Shown here: in pieces, positions 1 through 8,705 of the stretch
How positions within the stretch are numbered: the stretch's first letter is position 1
How the letters are laid out: every line of letters starts with the position of its first letter
From: Gammaproteobacteria bacterium
GTDB lineage: Bacteria > Pseudomonadota > Gammaproteobacteria > Xanthomonadales > SZUA-36
DNA: 44,859 nucleotides
Assembly: GCA_021772935.1 (NCBI GenBank)
Contig: JAJFLA010000020.1
Span: 1-44,859 of the forward strand
Direction of reading: 5' to 3'
Made by a program: the position numbers and the translations under genes
The notes under the pieces: generated by a model
Told to the model about the DNA's origin: nothing
Database searches by the model: none
What the model saw: the letters and a program-made list of their open reading frames with translations, nothing else

Positions 1-53
1 ACCGCAACAACGCTGTTGTTGCTATGTAGATCAATTCCGCAATAAAGTGTCAT
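1..53 (-). CDS. IS110-family transposase, N-terminal fragment cut by the window edge
   Basis: Read on the minus strand from the ATG at 53, the sequence gives MTLYCGIDLHSNNSVVA and runs off the window. The YCGIDLHS start is the usual opening of IS110-family (DEDD/RuvC-like) transposases, where the Asp is the first catalytic acid. IS110 enzymes recombine the element with target DNA under guidance of a bridge RNA encoded in a non-coding end. Only 17 residues are visible, so intactness cannot be judged. The non-coding end would lie to the right, between 54 and the GDPD stop at 222. Confidence 0.75.
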   Translation of the reverse strand, partial: MTLYCGIDLHSNNSVVA

Positions 54-59
54 TATCGT

Positions 60-120
60 CTCCTATTTTTTGTGGTTTCGTTTCGGTTTGCACTTTAACG
101 AGTACCACAATATTTAGGAG
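60..120 (-). ncRNA. Candidate structured left end of the IS110 element (possible bridge RNA part)
   Basis: Two 17-nt arms at 60-76 and 104-120 are complementary at 14 of 17 positions and enclose a 27-nt loop. They sit directly upstream of the IS110-family start codon. In this family the bridge RNA is encoded in the non-coding end next to the transposase gene. The structure and position fit that, but no RNA boundary, guide loop or element end is identified. It could also be a simple transposase leader hairpin. Confidence 0.3.
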
Positions 121-134
121 GCGGCTAGAGGATT

Positions 135-198
135 ATCAGAGTCAAGTGCCAGAGTGCAATGGCTTTAATGTCAGCAGACTCTGGCACTTGACTCTGAT
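135..198. repeat. REP-like 21-bp perfect inverted repeat
   Basis: The arms at 135-155 and 178-198 are exact 21-bp reverse complements around a 22-nt spacer. The arm core (AGTGCCAGAGT / ACTCTGGCACT) recurs in degenerate form at 8635-8679, so it is a dispersed repeat and not only a terminator. There is no T-run after either arm. It lies between the IS110-family end and the GDPD stop codon. Several IS110-family elements are known to target REP palindromes, so the position may reflect target choice. Confidence 0.7.
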
Positions 199-221
199 CC
201 CATTTGTTTTGTGGCTTGGTG

Positions 222-995
222 CTAAGGGATTAAATAGTCCGTGTAAATTTCTGTGACACCGTATTTAGTTAAAAACATATTCATTTCCTCGCGCTGATTA
301 ATCGTATGTACATAGGTTGGTATCCCACGTGAACCCAGCGCTCCCGGGAGAGCGGATGCCGCCCTTTCCCGTGGCATCGTAACGGCCACCGCAGCTTGCC
401 ATCGCTGTACCCAACTAATCACTTCGTAACCACTGCCCGAGTAGCGGTAAAGCGTCCAGATAATCTGTTGAAAACCCATCTTGTTTACGGCACTAAAATT
501 TTTTGGCTGGTAAATCTGGGGAATAACCCTGTGATCAGCATCCGGTAGCACATCATGTATTCGTTTTAGTGCCTTGAGGTTGTCATCTTTGACGTCAGTG
601 ACAATATAGGCCAATGGGTTTTCCTGCATCCACAGCGCCAGGCCCTCCAGTGTACAGTTGGTAAACCTTTTGTTTTTCTTACTCAGTTGCTCGAATTCCT
701 GAAGCGAGAGCCGGTGGTCTGTCTCAAAGCCGAAGGTTCGTTTGAAGTTATCAGACCAATCGTGCAGGCATACCAGTCGATCATCATTGGTAAAGGTAAA
801 ATCAATCTCAAAATACTTAAAACCGTGATTGATATTGGCGGTTAGCGCCTGGTATGAATTGGTATAGGTGGCCTCTCCCAGGCCCCCGCCCGCGTGTGCA
901 ATCCTGAGGGCTTGAAAGCTGGTGCCATCGGCATCGGCCCTGGCAATAAAGGTCAACGCCATGATTAAAATACCAACAATATAAAACCGTTTCAT
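222..995 (-). CDS. Exported glycerophosphodiester phosphodiesterase-family protein
   Basis: A 257-residue protein with an N-terminal signal peptide (MKRFYIVGILIMALTFIARA). A GDPD-like TIM-barrel start follows: an HAGGG segment replacing the usual HRG, then FEIDF with the metal-binding acids, then a LHDW catalytic His. The family hydrolyses glycerophosphodiesters to glycerol-3-phosphate and an alcohol, here probably in the periplasm. The ATG at 995 is chosen over a GTG at 1016 because AAGGTG precedes it at good spacing and it starts the signal peptide. It is divergent from opgB with about 70 bp between starts, suggesting related roles in phosphoglycerol turnover (inference). The substrate is not predictable. 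Confidence 0.75.
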   Translation of the reverse strand: MKRFYIVGILIMALTFIARADADGTSFQALRIAHAGGGLGEATYTNSYQALTANINHGFKYFEIDFTFTNDDRLVCLHDWSDNFKRTFGFETDHRLSLQEFEQLSKKNKRFTNCTLEGLALWMQENPLAYIVTDVKDDNLKALKRIHDVLPDADHRVIPQIYQPKNFSAVNKMGFQQIIWTLYRYSGSGYEVISWVQRWQAAVAVTMPRERAASALPGALGSRGIPTYVHTINQREEMNMFLTKYGVTEIYTDYLIP

Positions 996-1066
996 TTTAA
1001 ACACCTTTTTAACCACCCCGATTTATCTTTTCTCATGATAGCATTGACTAAAAAGAGGGCCCCCAA

Positions 1067-3172
1067 ATGTTCAGCAAGAATTTTCTGGCACTTGCCGTAT
1101 TACAGCTATCTGTACCTGTAATCAGTGTTTTGTTTTTCGGCGCAAGCTTTGTTTGGTTGTTGGGTGGCTTGATTTTTGCCATCGCCATGATCAGAGCCTT
1201 ACATGAAACGGGTTCTGTCTATATTGTCACCTTTTTATGTTTGTTATCCGGTGTTGCTTTCGCCTTTAACCTGATGCTGGGCAGCAGCTATTACATGCTG
1301 GGTGAAGGATTTAATGATTCTTTTTTCTACCACCTCAACAGTGGTAGCCTGGTGATCGCTGCCCGGACCTATGGCAGTGTCTTTTACCCATCCTTACTGG
1401 GCCTGCTGTTATCTCTTTTGACACCTGCAATCATCTACAAACGGCAATCACAAACAATCTGGCCTGCTGTGCCGGTAGTACTTTTATGGGTTTTGGCTTT
1501 GACGGCTAATTACCCCATTTATTCATTGGCGAGCTATCAATTCAGTAGTGCTGTTGAAGTTGATGCGCCTGGTCTTGAAGGCATAGATTATCCTGAGCTA
1601 AGCAATAAGCAGGCCCCGATAGATGTCTCCGAAACAAAATCTGGCAGTGAAAAAACGGATGTTTCAGAACAAGTCGATAAGCAAGCAAAGGTACAAGAAA
1701 ACCACCCCAAAGTTATAGACAAACCTATCGAAAGCCTCACTGTCGTGCCGGTACCCAACAGTGAAGAACCGGTTGTCCCTGCTGAAGTTGAAGTTAATGT
1801 ACAACCGGAAACAACAGCTAACCCCTTGGTAAAACCCAATATCAGAAAAAACATAATCCTGATCTATGCGGAGTCACTCGAAGCGATATATTTTGATAAA
1901 GAAATTTTTGGTGAGTTGCTGCCGAATTTAAGGCATTTGTCTGAAAAGGCACATCGTTTCACAAACCTTAAGCAGGTGGGTGGTACTGGTTGGACGGTTG
2001 CAGGTATTGTTGCCAGCCAGTGCGGGTTTGGAGTAAAAGTCAGCAGCCATCTTGCCTCTAACAGTACGATGGCCTCGGTTGAAAAGCCTTATCCAAATGA
2101 AACCTGTCTGGCCGACATTTTATCCGCTGACGGCTACGCGACAGTCTATATGGGCGGTGCGCCTTTGTGGTTCGCAGGCAAAAAAAACTTCCTTCACACA
2201 CATGGATACCAGCGAATATCGGGTGATGAAGAACTGGCAGCACTGCTGGCAGACAAAAAATATCAATCAGGTTGGGGCCTTTATGATGACAGTCTTTTTG
2301 ACCTGGCTTTGAATGAACTGCAATCGCTGGAACAACTGACACAACCCTATTTGCTGACGCTGCTCACGCTTGACACCCATCACCCCGGCGGTATTCCATC
2401 CAAAAGCTGTAAGAAATTGTCGGATAATCAGGATTCCATGAGCAATGCAATTTTTTGTAGCGACCAACTGATCAGCAAGTTTATTGACAAGGCGATGCAA
2501 GTTGTTGACATGAACAATACGGTCATCGTGTTGTTTTCAGACCACCTGTCCCTGCGTAACACCTTGTGGGATAAACTTCGGGACAACCGTGAAAATCGCA
2601 AGCTGACCTTGATGGTTTTTGATGATGCAGCCGCTACGGTATCTGACATTCCCGGTACTCATTTTGATGTCGCTCCGACATTATTGGAGGCAGCAGGATT
2701 TACCGACCAGCCTGAAATTGGTGCAGGTGTATCGTTGTTTTCCGCTGCGCTAAAAGAACCCGGTGGTAAGCAGGTGGTACAAAAAGCCGCCGTTACGCCA
2801 GCACTTCTCAGTTCCAGCACATCGGTTAAAGAAAGTGGTGTTGCGCTCTCCCGTAGAAACCTGTCCCTGAGTATGGGGGGCATAATGCTTAAAGCGAATA
2901 ATAGTGGACAAAAATTTGAGTCGGGTATGTATATGGCGGTACTCGATGATGAAAGAAATGTCGTCGACGCAATTTACGCGGATGATTATGAGTATTTAGC
3001 CAAAACTCTTAATGGCACCTTTGTTATTGGTGTTTCATTAATGGCTGGGCCTCCATACTCTGCAGTGTATTTTTATGGAAATATAAGCCCGGATAGAAAG
3101 GGCATTACGCAGCGAGATTTCAACCACGATGTTTATCTGAGTGCGATCGATTTATTCGGTTCCGAGGATTGA
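1067..3172 (+). CDS. opgB: OpgB-like phosphoglycerol transferase (LTA synthase/sulfatase fold)
   Basis: A 701-residue inner-membrane enzyme. The N-terminal half has about four hydrophobic helices (roughly residues 5-40, 48-75, 105-120, 133-155). A hydrophilic Glu/Pro/Val-rich linker (about 165-265) leads to a periplasmic alkaline-phosphatase-like domain. That domain has IILIYAES (metal-binding Glu), GGTGWTVAG with the likely nucleophile Thr310 as in MdoB/OpgB, and SDHLSL (Asp492, His493). Family members move sn-1-phosphoglycerol from phosphatidylglycerol to osmoregulated periplasmic glucans. GAGGG precedes the ATG. The long linker is unusual. A phosphoethanolamine transferase is less likely, because the GTGWTVAG and SDHLS contexts match OpgB best. 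Confidence 0.8.
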   Translation: MFSKNFLALAVLQLSVPVISVLFFGASFVWLLGGLIFAIAMIRALHETGSVYIVTFLCLLSGVAFAFNLMLGSSYYMLGEGFNDSFFYHLNSGSLVIAARTYGSVFYPSLLGLLLSLLTPAIIYKRQSQTIWPAVPVVLLWVLALTANYPIYSLASYQFSSAVEVDAPGLEGIDYPELSNKQAPIDVSETKSGSEKTDVSEQVDKQAKVQENHPKVIDKPIESLTVVPVPNSEEPVVPAEVEVNVQPETTANPLVKPNIRKNIILIYAESLEAIYFDKEIFGELLPNLRHLSEKAHRFTNLKQVGGTGWTVAGIVASQCGFGVKVSSHLASNSTMASVEKPYPNETCLADILSADGYATVYMGGAPLWFAGKKNFLHTHGYQRISGDEELAALLADKKYQSGWGLYDDSLFDLALNELQSLEQLTQPYLLTLLTLDTHHPGGIPSKSCKKLSDNQDSMSNAIFCSDQLISKFIDKAMQVVDMNNTVIVLFSDHLSLRNTLWDKLRDNRENRKLTLMVFDDAAATVSDIPGTHFDVAPTLLEAAGFTDQPEIGAGVSLFSAALKEPGGKQVVQKAAVTPALLSSSTSVKESGVALSRRNLSLSMGGIMLKANNSGQKFESGMYMAVLDDERNVVDAIYADDYEYLAKTLNGTFVIGVSLMAGPPYSAVYFYGNISPDRKGITQRDFNHDVYLSAIDLFGSED

Positions 3173-3274
3173 GAAATTAACTTGTCAATACCGTCGACGA
3201 CGCTGCGCTACTTCTCCGTAGGGTTACATTTAATTTGAGTCAATGCGTTCCAAGAAAATGCACAGTCATCCCTG

Positions 3275-3838
3275 TTACAGTTTCTTAGACTTATTCAGCA
3301 TTCGCGTTAGCGTTGGATCTTTGTCTAAGAAATGATGTTTCAGCATACCGGCGACATGTAGGGCAATGGCCGCAAGCATGGCGTAACCTATCCAATGATG
3401 GAGGCTTTGCCCTAACATAGAGATTGTTTCGTTGATAGGGACCGCCTTTTCGGGGTCTAAGGGATCCACCTTTCTTGCGACTAACTCTACACCCCAAAGA
3501 TAGACACCATATCCACCCAATGCAGACATCAAAAAACCAGACAGTGGCATTAAGATTGTTCCCGCCAGTAGCACTACATGGGTGATTTTGGTGGCATATT
3601 TTGCCCATGTTGCTTGCGGCGAGACAGGGTGCGGAAAGCCTTCATAAATCCGCCAGGTGATGCGCGATAATATGGGAAGAAGGATGACAACACCTATGGC
3701 TTTATGCCAAAGGTACAACTCGCTTCCCCCGAATGCCAACATATACAGTCCTGTGATCAGCATGCCAATAATCAGCACGCCGACTAACCAATGTAACCAA
3801 ATTGTTTTGCGACTCAGCGTCTGGATTAATTTTGACAT
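3275..3838 (-). CDS. Cytochrome b561-family membrane protein
   Basis: A 187-residue, four-helix di-haem b-type cytochrome. Conserved histidines appear in IWLHW (helix 1), LYLWHKAIG (helix 2) and LHHWIGY / ALHVAG (near helix 4), matching haem ligands of the bacterial b561 (CybB-like) family. It passes electrons in the inner membrane, usually between quinol and a periplasmic acceptor. The ATG at 3838 is preferred over 3871 because a GGGGGG ribosome-binding stretch lies just before it. It stands alone between opgB and the LysR gene. The electron partner is unknown. Confidence 0.85.
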   Translation of the reverse strand: MSKLIQTLSRKTIWLHWLVGVLIIGMLITGLYMLAFGGSELYLWHKAIGVVILLPILSRITWRIYEGFPHPVSPQATWAKYATKITHVVLLAGTILMPLSGFLMSALGGYGVYLWGVELVARKVDPLDPEKAVPINETISMLGQSLHHWIGYAMLAAIALHVAGMLKHHFLDKDPTLTRMLNKSKKL

Positions 3839-4039
3839 AATTACCCCCCTCGTTTGGTTATCCGAAAGCAAAAGAGCGAAGCTCAGTTTATGAGCGAAAT
3901 GCTACATTTTAGCGAGGCAAACAAAAAGGATAAATTAGTCACCATATCGTGAATTATTCTCACGATTAGTGATTGTTTGGGATGCTTGACGTTACGTTAC
4001 GTCAAAAAATAACGGTTGACGCAGTTTAGTAAGTTAATA

Positions 4040-4921
4040 TTACTGGCATTGGCTCAAGATCCACTGGTAAAACGTATTAACCACTGTAGTTTGACGTTTT
4101 TCATTAGAGGTCACCAGCCAAAAATAGTCCCCTAGTTCCACTGTCTGAGGAAGGACTCGTACCAACCTCTGCTCTGCAATATCTTTTGCCGCCAGTAATT
4201 CACTCACCAGTGCAACACCTTGTCCACTCATGGCACTAGTGATCACGATATCACCACTGGTATAACGAGGGCCTTTACTGGCACCGGAAAATTCTAAAGC
4301 ACTGGCTTCAAACCAGTGTTGCCATTGGGTCTCTGGATCTTGGTCATGTAGCAAGATGTGTTGTTTAAGATCTTCAACATTGCTTATCCCGATGCCATTC
4401 GCCAGTAATTGTGGACTGCAAACAGGTACTAGCCTATCTTGCATGAGCGGCATGCAGGCCAGGTCTGGCCACGGACCTTTGCCCATCCGAATGCCAACGT
4501 CTACGGCTGAATTTTCAAAATTATCTAATCGTTGATCTAACGACAGCCAAACTTCTATTTCAGGATGACTTTCATAAAAATGGGGTAGTTTATCCATTAG
4601 CCACTTATTGGCAATAGAATGCGTGGTCGCGATGCCTAAAGTATTGCTCGACTTGATGTGTTGAATATTCTGACTGGCCTCGTGAACCAGATCTAATGCC
4701 GCAGAGATAGCGCTTAGGTAGGCTTTTCCCGCCGAGTTTAACTTAACACTGCGCTGGCTTCGATCAAACAGTATCACTCCAAGCCAGGACTCCAGTATTT
4801 TTATCTGCCGACTGATAGCGCCATGCGTCACAAAAAGCTCTTCGCTTGCTTTTTGTACTGTACCCAAGCGAGCCGTTGCTTCGAACGCCTTAACTGCATT
4901 GAGTGAAGGGAGTCTTCTCAT
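4040..4921 (-). CDS. LysR-family transcriptional regulator, GcvA-like
   Basis: A 293-residue LysR-type regulator. The N-terminal winged HTH (about residues 5-65) contains LNAVKAFEATARLGTVQKAS, an AISRQIKILE recognition helix and LFDRSQRSVKL. This is the GcvA/AmpR-like arrangement. The rest is the type 2 periplasmic-binding-like effector domain. It is divergent from the glutathionyl-hydroquinone reductase and LysE-type exporter, which it probably controls (inference from layout). No clear Shine-Dalgarno precedes the ATG. The effector is unknown. Confidence 0.85.
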   Translation of the reverse strand: MRRLPSLNAVKAFEATARLGTVQKASEELFVTHGAISRQIKILESWLGVILFDRSQRSVKLNSAGKAYLSAISAALDLVHEASQNIQHIKSSNTLGIATTHSIANKWLMDKLPHFYESHPEIEVWLSLDQRLDNFENSAVDVGIRMGKGPWPDLACMPLMQDRLVPVCSPQLLANGIGISNVEDLKQHILLHDQDPETQWQHWFEASALEFSGASKGPRYTSGDIVITSAMSGQGVALVSELLAAKDIAEQRLVRVLPQTVELGDYFWLVTSNEKRQTTVVNTFYQWILSQCQ

Positions 4922-4998
4922 AAGTTAAATAAACTCACGTATTGGTGAAAGATTTTGCCTTTTAAATCTCTCCCGAAACGATACCATAGTTTTACTGG

Positions 4999-5011
4999 TT
5001 TGCAACGCAAA
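4999..5011. promoter_or_regulatory. Possible LysR-type half-palindrome in the divergent intergenic region
   Basis: TTTGCAACGCAAA is an exact inverted repeat (TTTGC/GCAAA, 3-nt spacer) in the 167-bp region between the LysR gene and the glutathione transferase gene. LysR-type boxes are commonly short interrupted palindromes at such divergent promoters. There is no second copy, so this is only a candidate. Confidence 0.25.
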
Positions 5012-5088
5012 TTAGTACCGCTGCTGTATGTCTTTACTTTCACGAGCGGGACAGTGACATCATTTTTATTAACAGACAGGAGCATGTC

Positions 5089-6087
5089 ATGGGCATGTTA
5101 ATCGATGGAAAATGGACTCATCATGAGTCAACCACAATTAAGGGTGCTTATGAGCGCTCTATCAGTGTTCACAACACTGATATTAGTGGTGAGGTTATTA
5201 CGGCTATAGCAAAGCAACCTGGCAGGTTTGTTTTGATTGGTTCGTGGACCTGCCCCTGGTCGCACAGAACACTACTAATAAGAAAAATCAAAAACCTGCA
5301 AACATATATCCCTTTGCATATGACGGGCGGAAACAGAATCGAAGGTTACCCTGCAAATTATGGTGCGCCTTGGTTAGTGCCTGGCACTGGCACAGAAATA
5401 ATCCATCTACACCAACTCTATTCCTTAGATACGCCCACTTATACGGGGCGCTCTACCGTACCTGTTTTATGGGACAGTCAAACGCAAACGGTCATCAGCA
5501 ATGAGTCGGCAAAAATTGCCCGTGCCTTTGACAAAGTACAAGTCGATAGCAAACAAGATACCGCTAGCACTCATTTTACTTTAGTGCCCGATGCGCTAGC
5601 GGCCGACATTGAGCAGCTCAATGCCGACATTTACCAGCAACTCAGCAATGGTGTCTATCGCGCCAATTTTGCCGAAACACAAGTGGCTTATGATGAAGCG
5701 GTTGAGCAAGTATTTAATATGATGGAGCAACTTGACAAAAGGTTGGAAAGCAGTCGCTTTTTGTTTGGTGAAACACTCACCGAGTCCGACTGGCGCTTGT
5801 TTCCGACGCTAGTTCGCTTTGACCTGGAATACTTTATACATAGTCGCTGCTCGTGCAAGAGACTCACCGAGTTTTCGAATTTATGGGCCTATGCCAGAGA
5901 GCTTTATTCCTCCTTTAACATCAACGAGACAGTCAATTTTGATGAGATTCATAAAAGCAACTATGAGGCCAACGAAATTTTGCCTGTTCCTTTGCATTCA
6001 GACTGGAGTCAGGACCATCACAGGGAGGTGCTCGGACAAATAAAAGTCGCGTTAACCAATGGCGAAAAAGTGATTTTTAGCCGCTAA
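5089..6087 (+). CDS. Glutathionyl-hydroquinone reductase (xi-class glutathione S-transferase)
   Basis: A 332-residue cytosolic enzyme of the YqjG/ECM4 type. The thioredoxin-like half has GSWTCPWSHR with catalytic Cys55 (CPWS where CPWA is usual), then YTGRSTVPVLWD and SNESAKIARAFD, which bind glutathione. An all-helical GST C-terminal domain follows from about residue 175. The family reduces glutathionyl-hydroquinones to hydroquinone with a second glutathione. AGGAG at 5078-5082 sets the ATG at 5089. It is divergent from the LysR regulator and 70 bp upstream of a LysE-type exporter in the same direction, so a small LysR-controlled detoxification unit is likely. Confidence 0.88.
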   Translation: MGMLIDGKWTHHESTTIKGAYERSISVHNTDISGEVITAIAKQPGRFVLIGSWTCPWSHRTLLIRKIKNLQTYIPLHMTGGNRIEGYPANYGAPWLVPGTGTEIIHLHQLYSLDTPTYTGRSTVPVLWDSQTQTVISNESAKIARAFDKVQVDSKQDTASTHFTLVPDALAADIEQLNADIYQQLSNGVYRANFAETQVAYDEAVEQVFNMMEQLDKRLESSRFLFGETLTESDWRLFPTLVRFDLEYFIHSRCSCKRLTEFSNLWAYARELYSSFNINETVNFDEIHKSNYEANEILPVPLHSDWSQDHHREVLGQIKVALTNGEKVIFSR

Positions 6088-6157
6088 AGAAAAGAACAGG
6101 TAATTAACTTTTTTTGTTAATTCGTCCCTAAAATTAACAACGAAATAAGGTCTTATC

Positions 6158-6805
6158 ATGGAGTCTGTTCTAGCGGTTATCAGCATAGCGACATTTGCAG
6201 CACTCACCCCGGGGCCTAATAACTTTATTGTTATGCAGGCGGCCTCAAAACAGGGGTTATCAACAGCTCTGACTATGGTTGTGGGCGTAGTAACAGGAAG
6301 CATGGTGTTGAGTTTTTTAGCCTGGCTTGGGCTAAGTTCTATCGTTAAGTCACTACCCCAGTTTCTCAATTTAACCACCCTCGTTGGCGCGAGCTATCTG
6401 ATTTATATTGGCAGTCAAATGATAGCAGAAGCGCTAACACAACCATCGTTACATCAAACGACAAATGGCGTAGAGGTAGAAGATCACGCTATGTCAGCTC
6501 GTTTGCATTTTTCGTTTAAGGGGGTGTTTTTATTCCAGTTCGTCAATCCCAAAGCACTATTGCTCGTGTCAACCTTAAGCGCCGAACTGGGGCGTGCATA
6601 CCAGCCCCAATTGGCGCTGGTTATTTTACTAACCACTATTGCGTGTGTGTCTTTTGCCTCTTTATGTATTTGGGCATGGTTTGGTAACGCTTTGTCTCAC
6701 CACCTGGAGCAAAAAAATGTACGCCTGATGTTTAATATTGTCATGGGCTTAATGCTCATGTTGCCAGCCTCATTTCTACTGTTCAAGACGGTGCTATTGC
6801 TCTAA
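6158..6805 (+). CDS. LysE/RhtB-family amino-acid exporter
   Basis: A 215-residue inner-membrane protein with about six helices. The N-terminal LTPGPNNFIVMQAASKQG is the signature of the LysE/RhtB superfamily, followed by a hydrophilic loop (about residues 95-115) and FQFVNPKALLLVST in the second half. Members export amino acids or derivatives by proton exchange. An AAGG ribosome-binding sequence precedes the ATG. It is co-directional with the upstream glutathionyl-hydroquinone reductase. Substrate not predictable from sequence. Confidence 0.85.
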   Translation: MESVLAVISIATFAALTPGPNNFIVMQAASKQGLSTALTMVVGVVTGSMVLSFLAWLGLSSIVKSLPQFLNLTTLVGASYLIYIGSQMIAEALTQPSLHQTTNGVEVEDHAMSARLHFSFKGVFLFQFVNPKALLLVSTLSAELGRAYQPQLALVILLTTIACVSFASLCIWAWFGNALSHHLEQKNVRLMFNIVMGLMLMLPASFLLFKTVLLL

Positions 6806-6807
6806 GG

Positions 6808-6826
6808 GTACTGTCAACTTACCGAT
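6808..6826. repeat. Short direct repeat, copy 1 (GTACTGTCAACTTACCGAT)
   Basis: A 19-bp sequence just after the LysE-type stop codon. It recurs at 8868-8886 with 17 of 19 bases identical and in the same orientation. The two copies bracket the DUF885 gene. It may be the worn end of a mobile element or a dispersed repeat. Confidence 0.5.
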
Positions 6827-6902
6827 TTTCAACGAAATTAAAGAAATTAAGGGGTCACCCATTTGTTGCTTTTCAATTCCCATTCCTGATGAACTGATAG
6901 CT

Positions 6903-8588
6903 TTATTGTGACAGCAAATCTTTTATTTGACTGTCGTCGCCGGTTAGTTGCCAGTGGAGCAAAGCGACAGGGATGACACCCTGTTCATCGACCTGGCTGA
7001 AAAAGTCTGACAAGCTTAGACCGCCACTCGCCTGGCTACCCATTTCGCCCAGCATGCGTTCGATCAGGTACTTTCCGGTGACATAACTGCTGCCGTAACC
7101 GGGCTGGCGCATGTAGAGCAGTTGCTCAAAACCGAGCAGATCGAGGTCGTCACGCATCCAGCCCCGAGGGGTGCGGGCGACGTGAAAGTTACGCGCCTGT
7201 TTCATCGTGAATATATTGGCGTGTGCATATAATGAGCCCAGCCCGCGTGCTGCGCGTTGCGCCAGCATGATCCACACGACTTCCCGTGCGCGTGGGTTGT
7301 TGTCGAACAGACCCGCGTGCATCATCATCTCTTCAAATCCGGTCGCCATACCTTCCGAGCGGCTGTCGAAAATGTTGTAGAGCAGGGGGCCGCGCCGGAC
7401 TGGACTCGCGTGGGGCTGCTTTGCCATCCGAGCCAGATCGAACCAGTGGTACCAATGGGTCCACAGCGCCAGGGGTTCATAATGTGAGACCGTCAGAAAG
7501 AAATTGCGCGATTCCTGAGGCACAAATGCACCCATATGCGCGAGCAGGGCCGGCTCGATATAGTCGTAGGCTGGCAGGATGTCCTCATTTTCAAGAAAGT
7601 CGGTAAATTTGATCACCGACTGGGCGGCACGCAGTTGGTATTCTTCGGGACTGGCAATGGCCTTTAGTGGCGGCAGCTTCCGATTATGGTGCTCTTCCAG
7701 CGCCAGCATCGACAACGCACGGTCCAGTTCGCGCTGCAGCAATGCGACTTCTTCGTCCCAGCTAAGCGGCACCAGATGCACATTGCGTAGCTGCCATGTG
7801 TAATTCTCTTTGCCAATTCCCGAGGGGCCGGTCCTGGACGGGGCTTGTTGTTCCAGCCAGCTAACAAACGTTGTGGTTGCCGTTTTGGCGCTGTTCAAAG
7901 CAGATTGAAAAGCGGTGCCTGCGCCGCTGGTCTTTTTGCCCAGTTCATCGAGCGCCTCTGCCTGGTCGCGCAGGTTCGTAATACCGGCGACCCAGAGTTC
8001 TCGTGCATTGCCAATCAGGTTGCCGCGCGCCTGTTGCAAAAGCGGTGCGATACTTGCCAGCGCTGCGCCGAGTCGGGCCTCAGCTTGCGCGTCGAGTGGG
8101 AAATTATAAGTCCATAGTTCAACCAGCGCGTGGTGCGTCGGGCCTTCGTGGGCCGGTGTATCGCTTTGCTGGGCCCACACGGAGGTGTAATAAGCCGGGT
8201 CGCGCTGCCAGGGTTTGAGCACCCGGATATTAAAATCCATGCCGTTCATTTCGGCCCGCACCAGGTGCCAGTCCACCTTTTGTGCGACCGACCAGGCCTC
8301 GGTATCAAAGGCCATCAGCCGCGCCTGGTAGGTTTTCAGTTCCCGGTGGCGCCGCGCCGTGGTTTCCACCGTATAGTCCGGTGCACCATCGAAGAGAGGT
8401 GGTCGTTCAAACGCGCGCCAGTCTTCAAATAACGCCAGCAGGTCGCTATAACCTGGATTGTTCACCGCCGCTTGCGTGGTAGTCGTGTATCCGGGTCCGA
8501 GCAGCACGGTAATTGCCAGTGCAGTGATGGAACCACGAAGTCTTGAATGTTTGAATAGAAACAAAGTACAGGCCTTTTTTCGCGCCAA
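6903..8588 (-). CDS. Exported DUF885-family protein
   Basis: About 561 residues with a signal-peptide-like hydrophobic N-terminus (about 18-40). The body matches the DUF885 family, including an ENYTWQLRNVHL segment, a conserved YNIFDSRSEGMATGFEE segment and the late RQPGYGSSYVTGKYLIERM. Many DUF885 proteins are M32/M3-like metallopeptidases with HExxH followed by EGxAxYxE. Here the EG..GFEE helix is present, but I see only HYEPLALWTHWYH where HExxH is expected, so peptidase activity is doubtful. No in-frame ATG lies before the signal peptide. The given start is a TTG, so the true start is uncertain. Its base composition is more GC-rich than its neighbours, and repeats flank it, which suggests acquisition. 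Confidence 0.7.
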   Translation of the reverse strand: MARKKACTLFLFKHSRLRGSITALAITVLLGPGYTTTTQAAVNNPGYSDLLALFEDWRAFERPPLFDGAPDYTVETTARRHRELKTYQARLMAFDTEAWSVAQKVDWHLVRAEMNGMDFNIRVLKPWQRDPAYYTSVWAQQSDTPAHEGPTHHALVELWTYNFPLDAQAEARLGAALASIAPLLQQARGNLIGNARELWVAGITNLRDQAEALDELGKKTSGAGTAFQSALNSAKTATTTFVSWLEQQAPSRTGPSGIGKENYTWQLRNVHLVPLSWDEEVALLQRELDRALSMLALEEHHNRKLPPLKAIASPEEYQLRAAQSVIKFTDFLENEDILPAYDYIEPALLAHMGAFVPQESRNFFLTVSHYEPLALWTHWYHWFDLARMAKQPHASPVRRGPLLYNIFDSRSEGMATGFEEMMMHAGLFDNNPRAREVVWIMLAQRAARGLGSLYAHANIFTMKQARNFHVARTPRGWMRDDLDLLGFEQLLYMRQPGYGSSYVTGKYLIERMLGEMGSQASGGLSLSDFFSQVDEQGVIPVALLHWQLTGDDSQIKDLLSQ

Positions 8589-8634
8589 AAGGACGTCCAG
8601 ATTACTCAGTCGCCCCCCAAAAAGAAAGCGGGGC

Positions 8635-8679
8635 CGAGGGTCAGAATAAAGTGCCAGGGTAAAACAGGCCTGACCCTCG
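8635..8679. repeat. REP-like palindrome, degenerate relative of 135-198
   Basis: CGAGGGTCAG at 8635-8644 and CTGACCCTCG at 8670-8679 are exact 10-bp inverted arms. Inside, AAAGTGCCAGGGT on this strand corresponds to the AAGTGCCAGAGT core of the palindrome at 135-198. The shared core indicates a dispersed extragenic palindrome family in this genome. Confidence 0.55.
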
Positions 8680-8705
8680 ACCGACAGGATAACGGGAGTG
8701 TTTGA

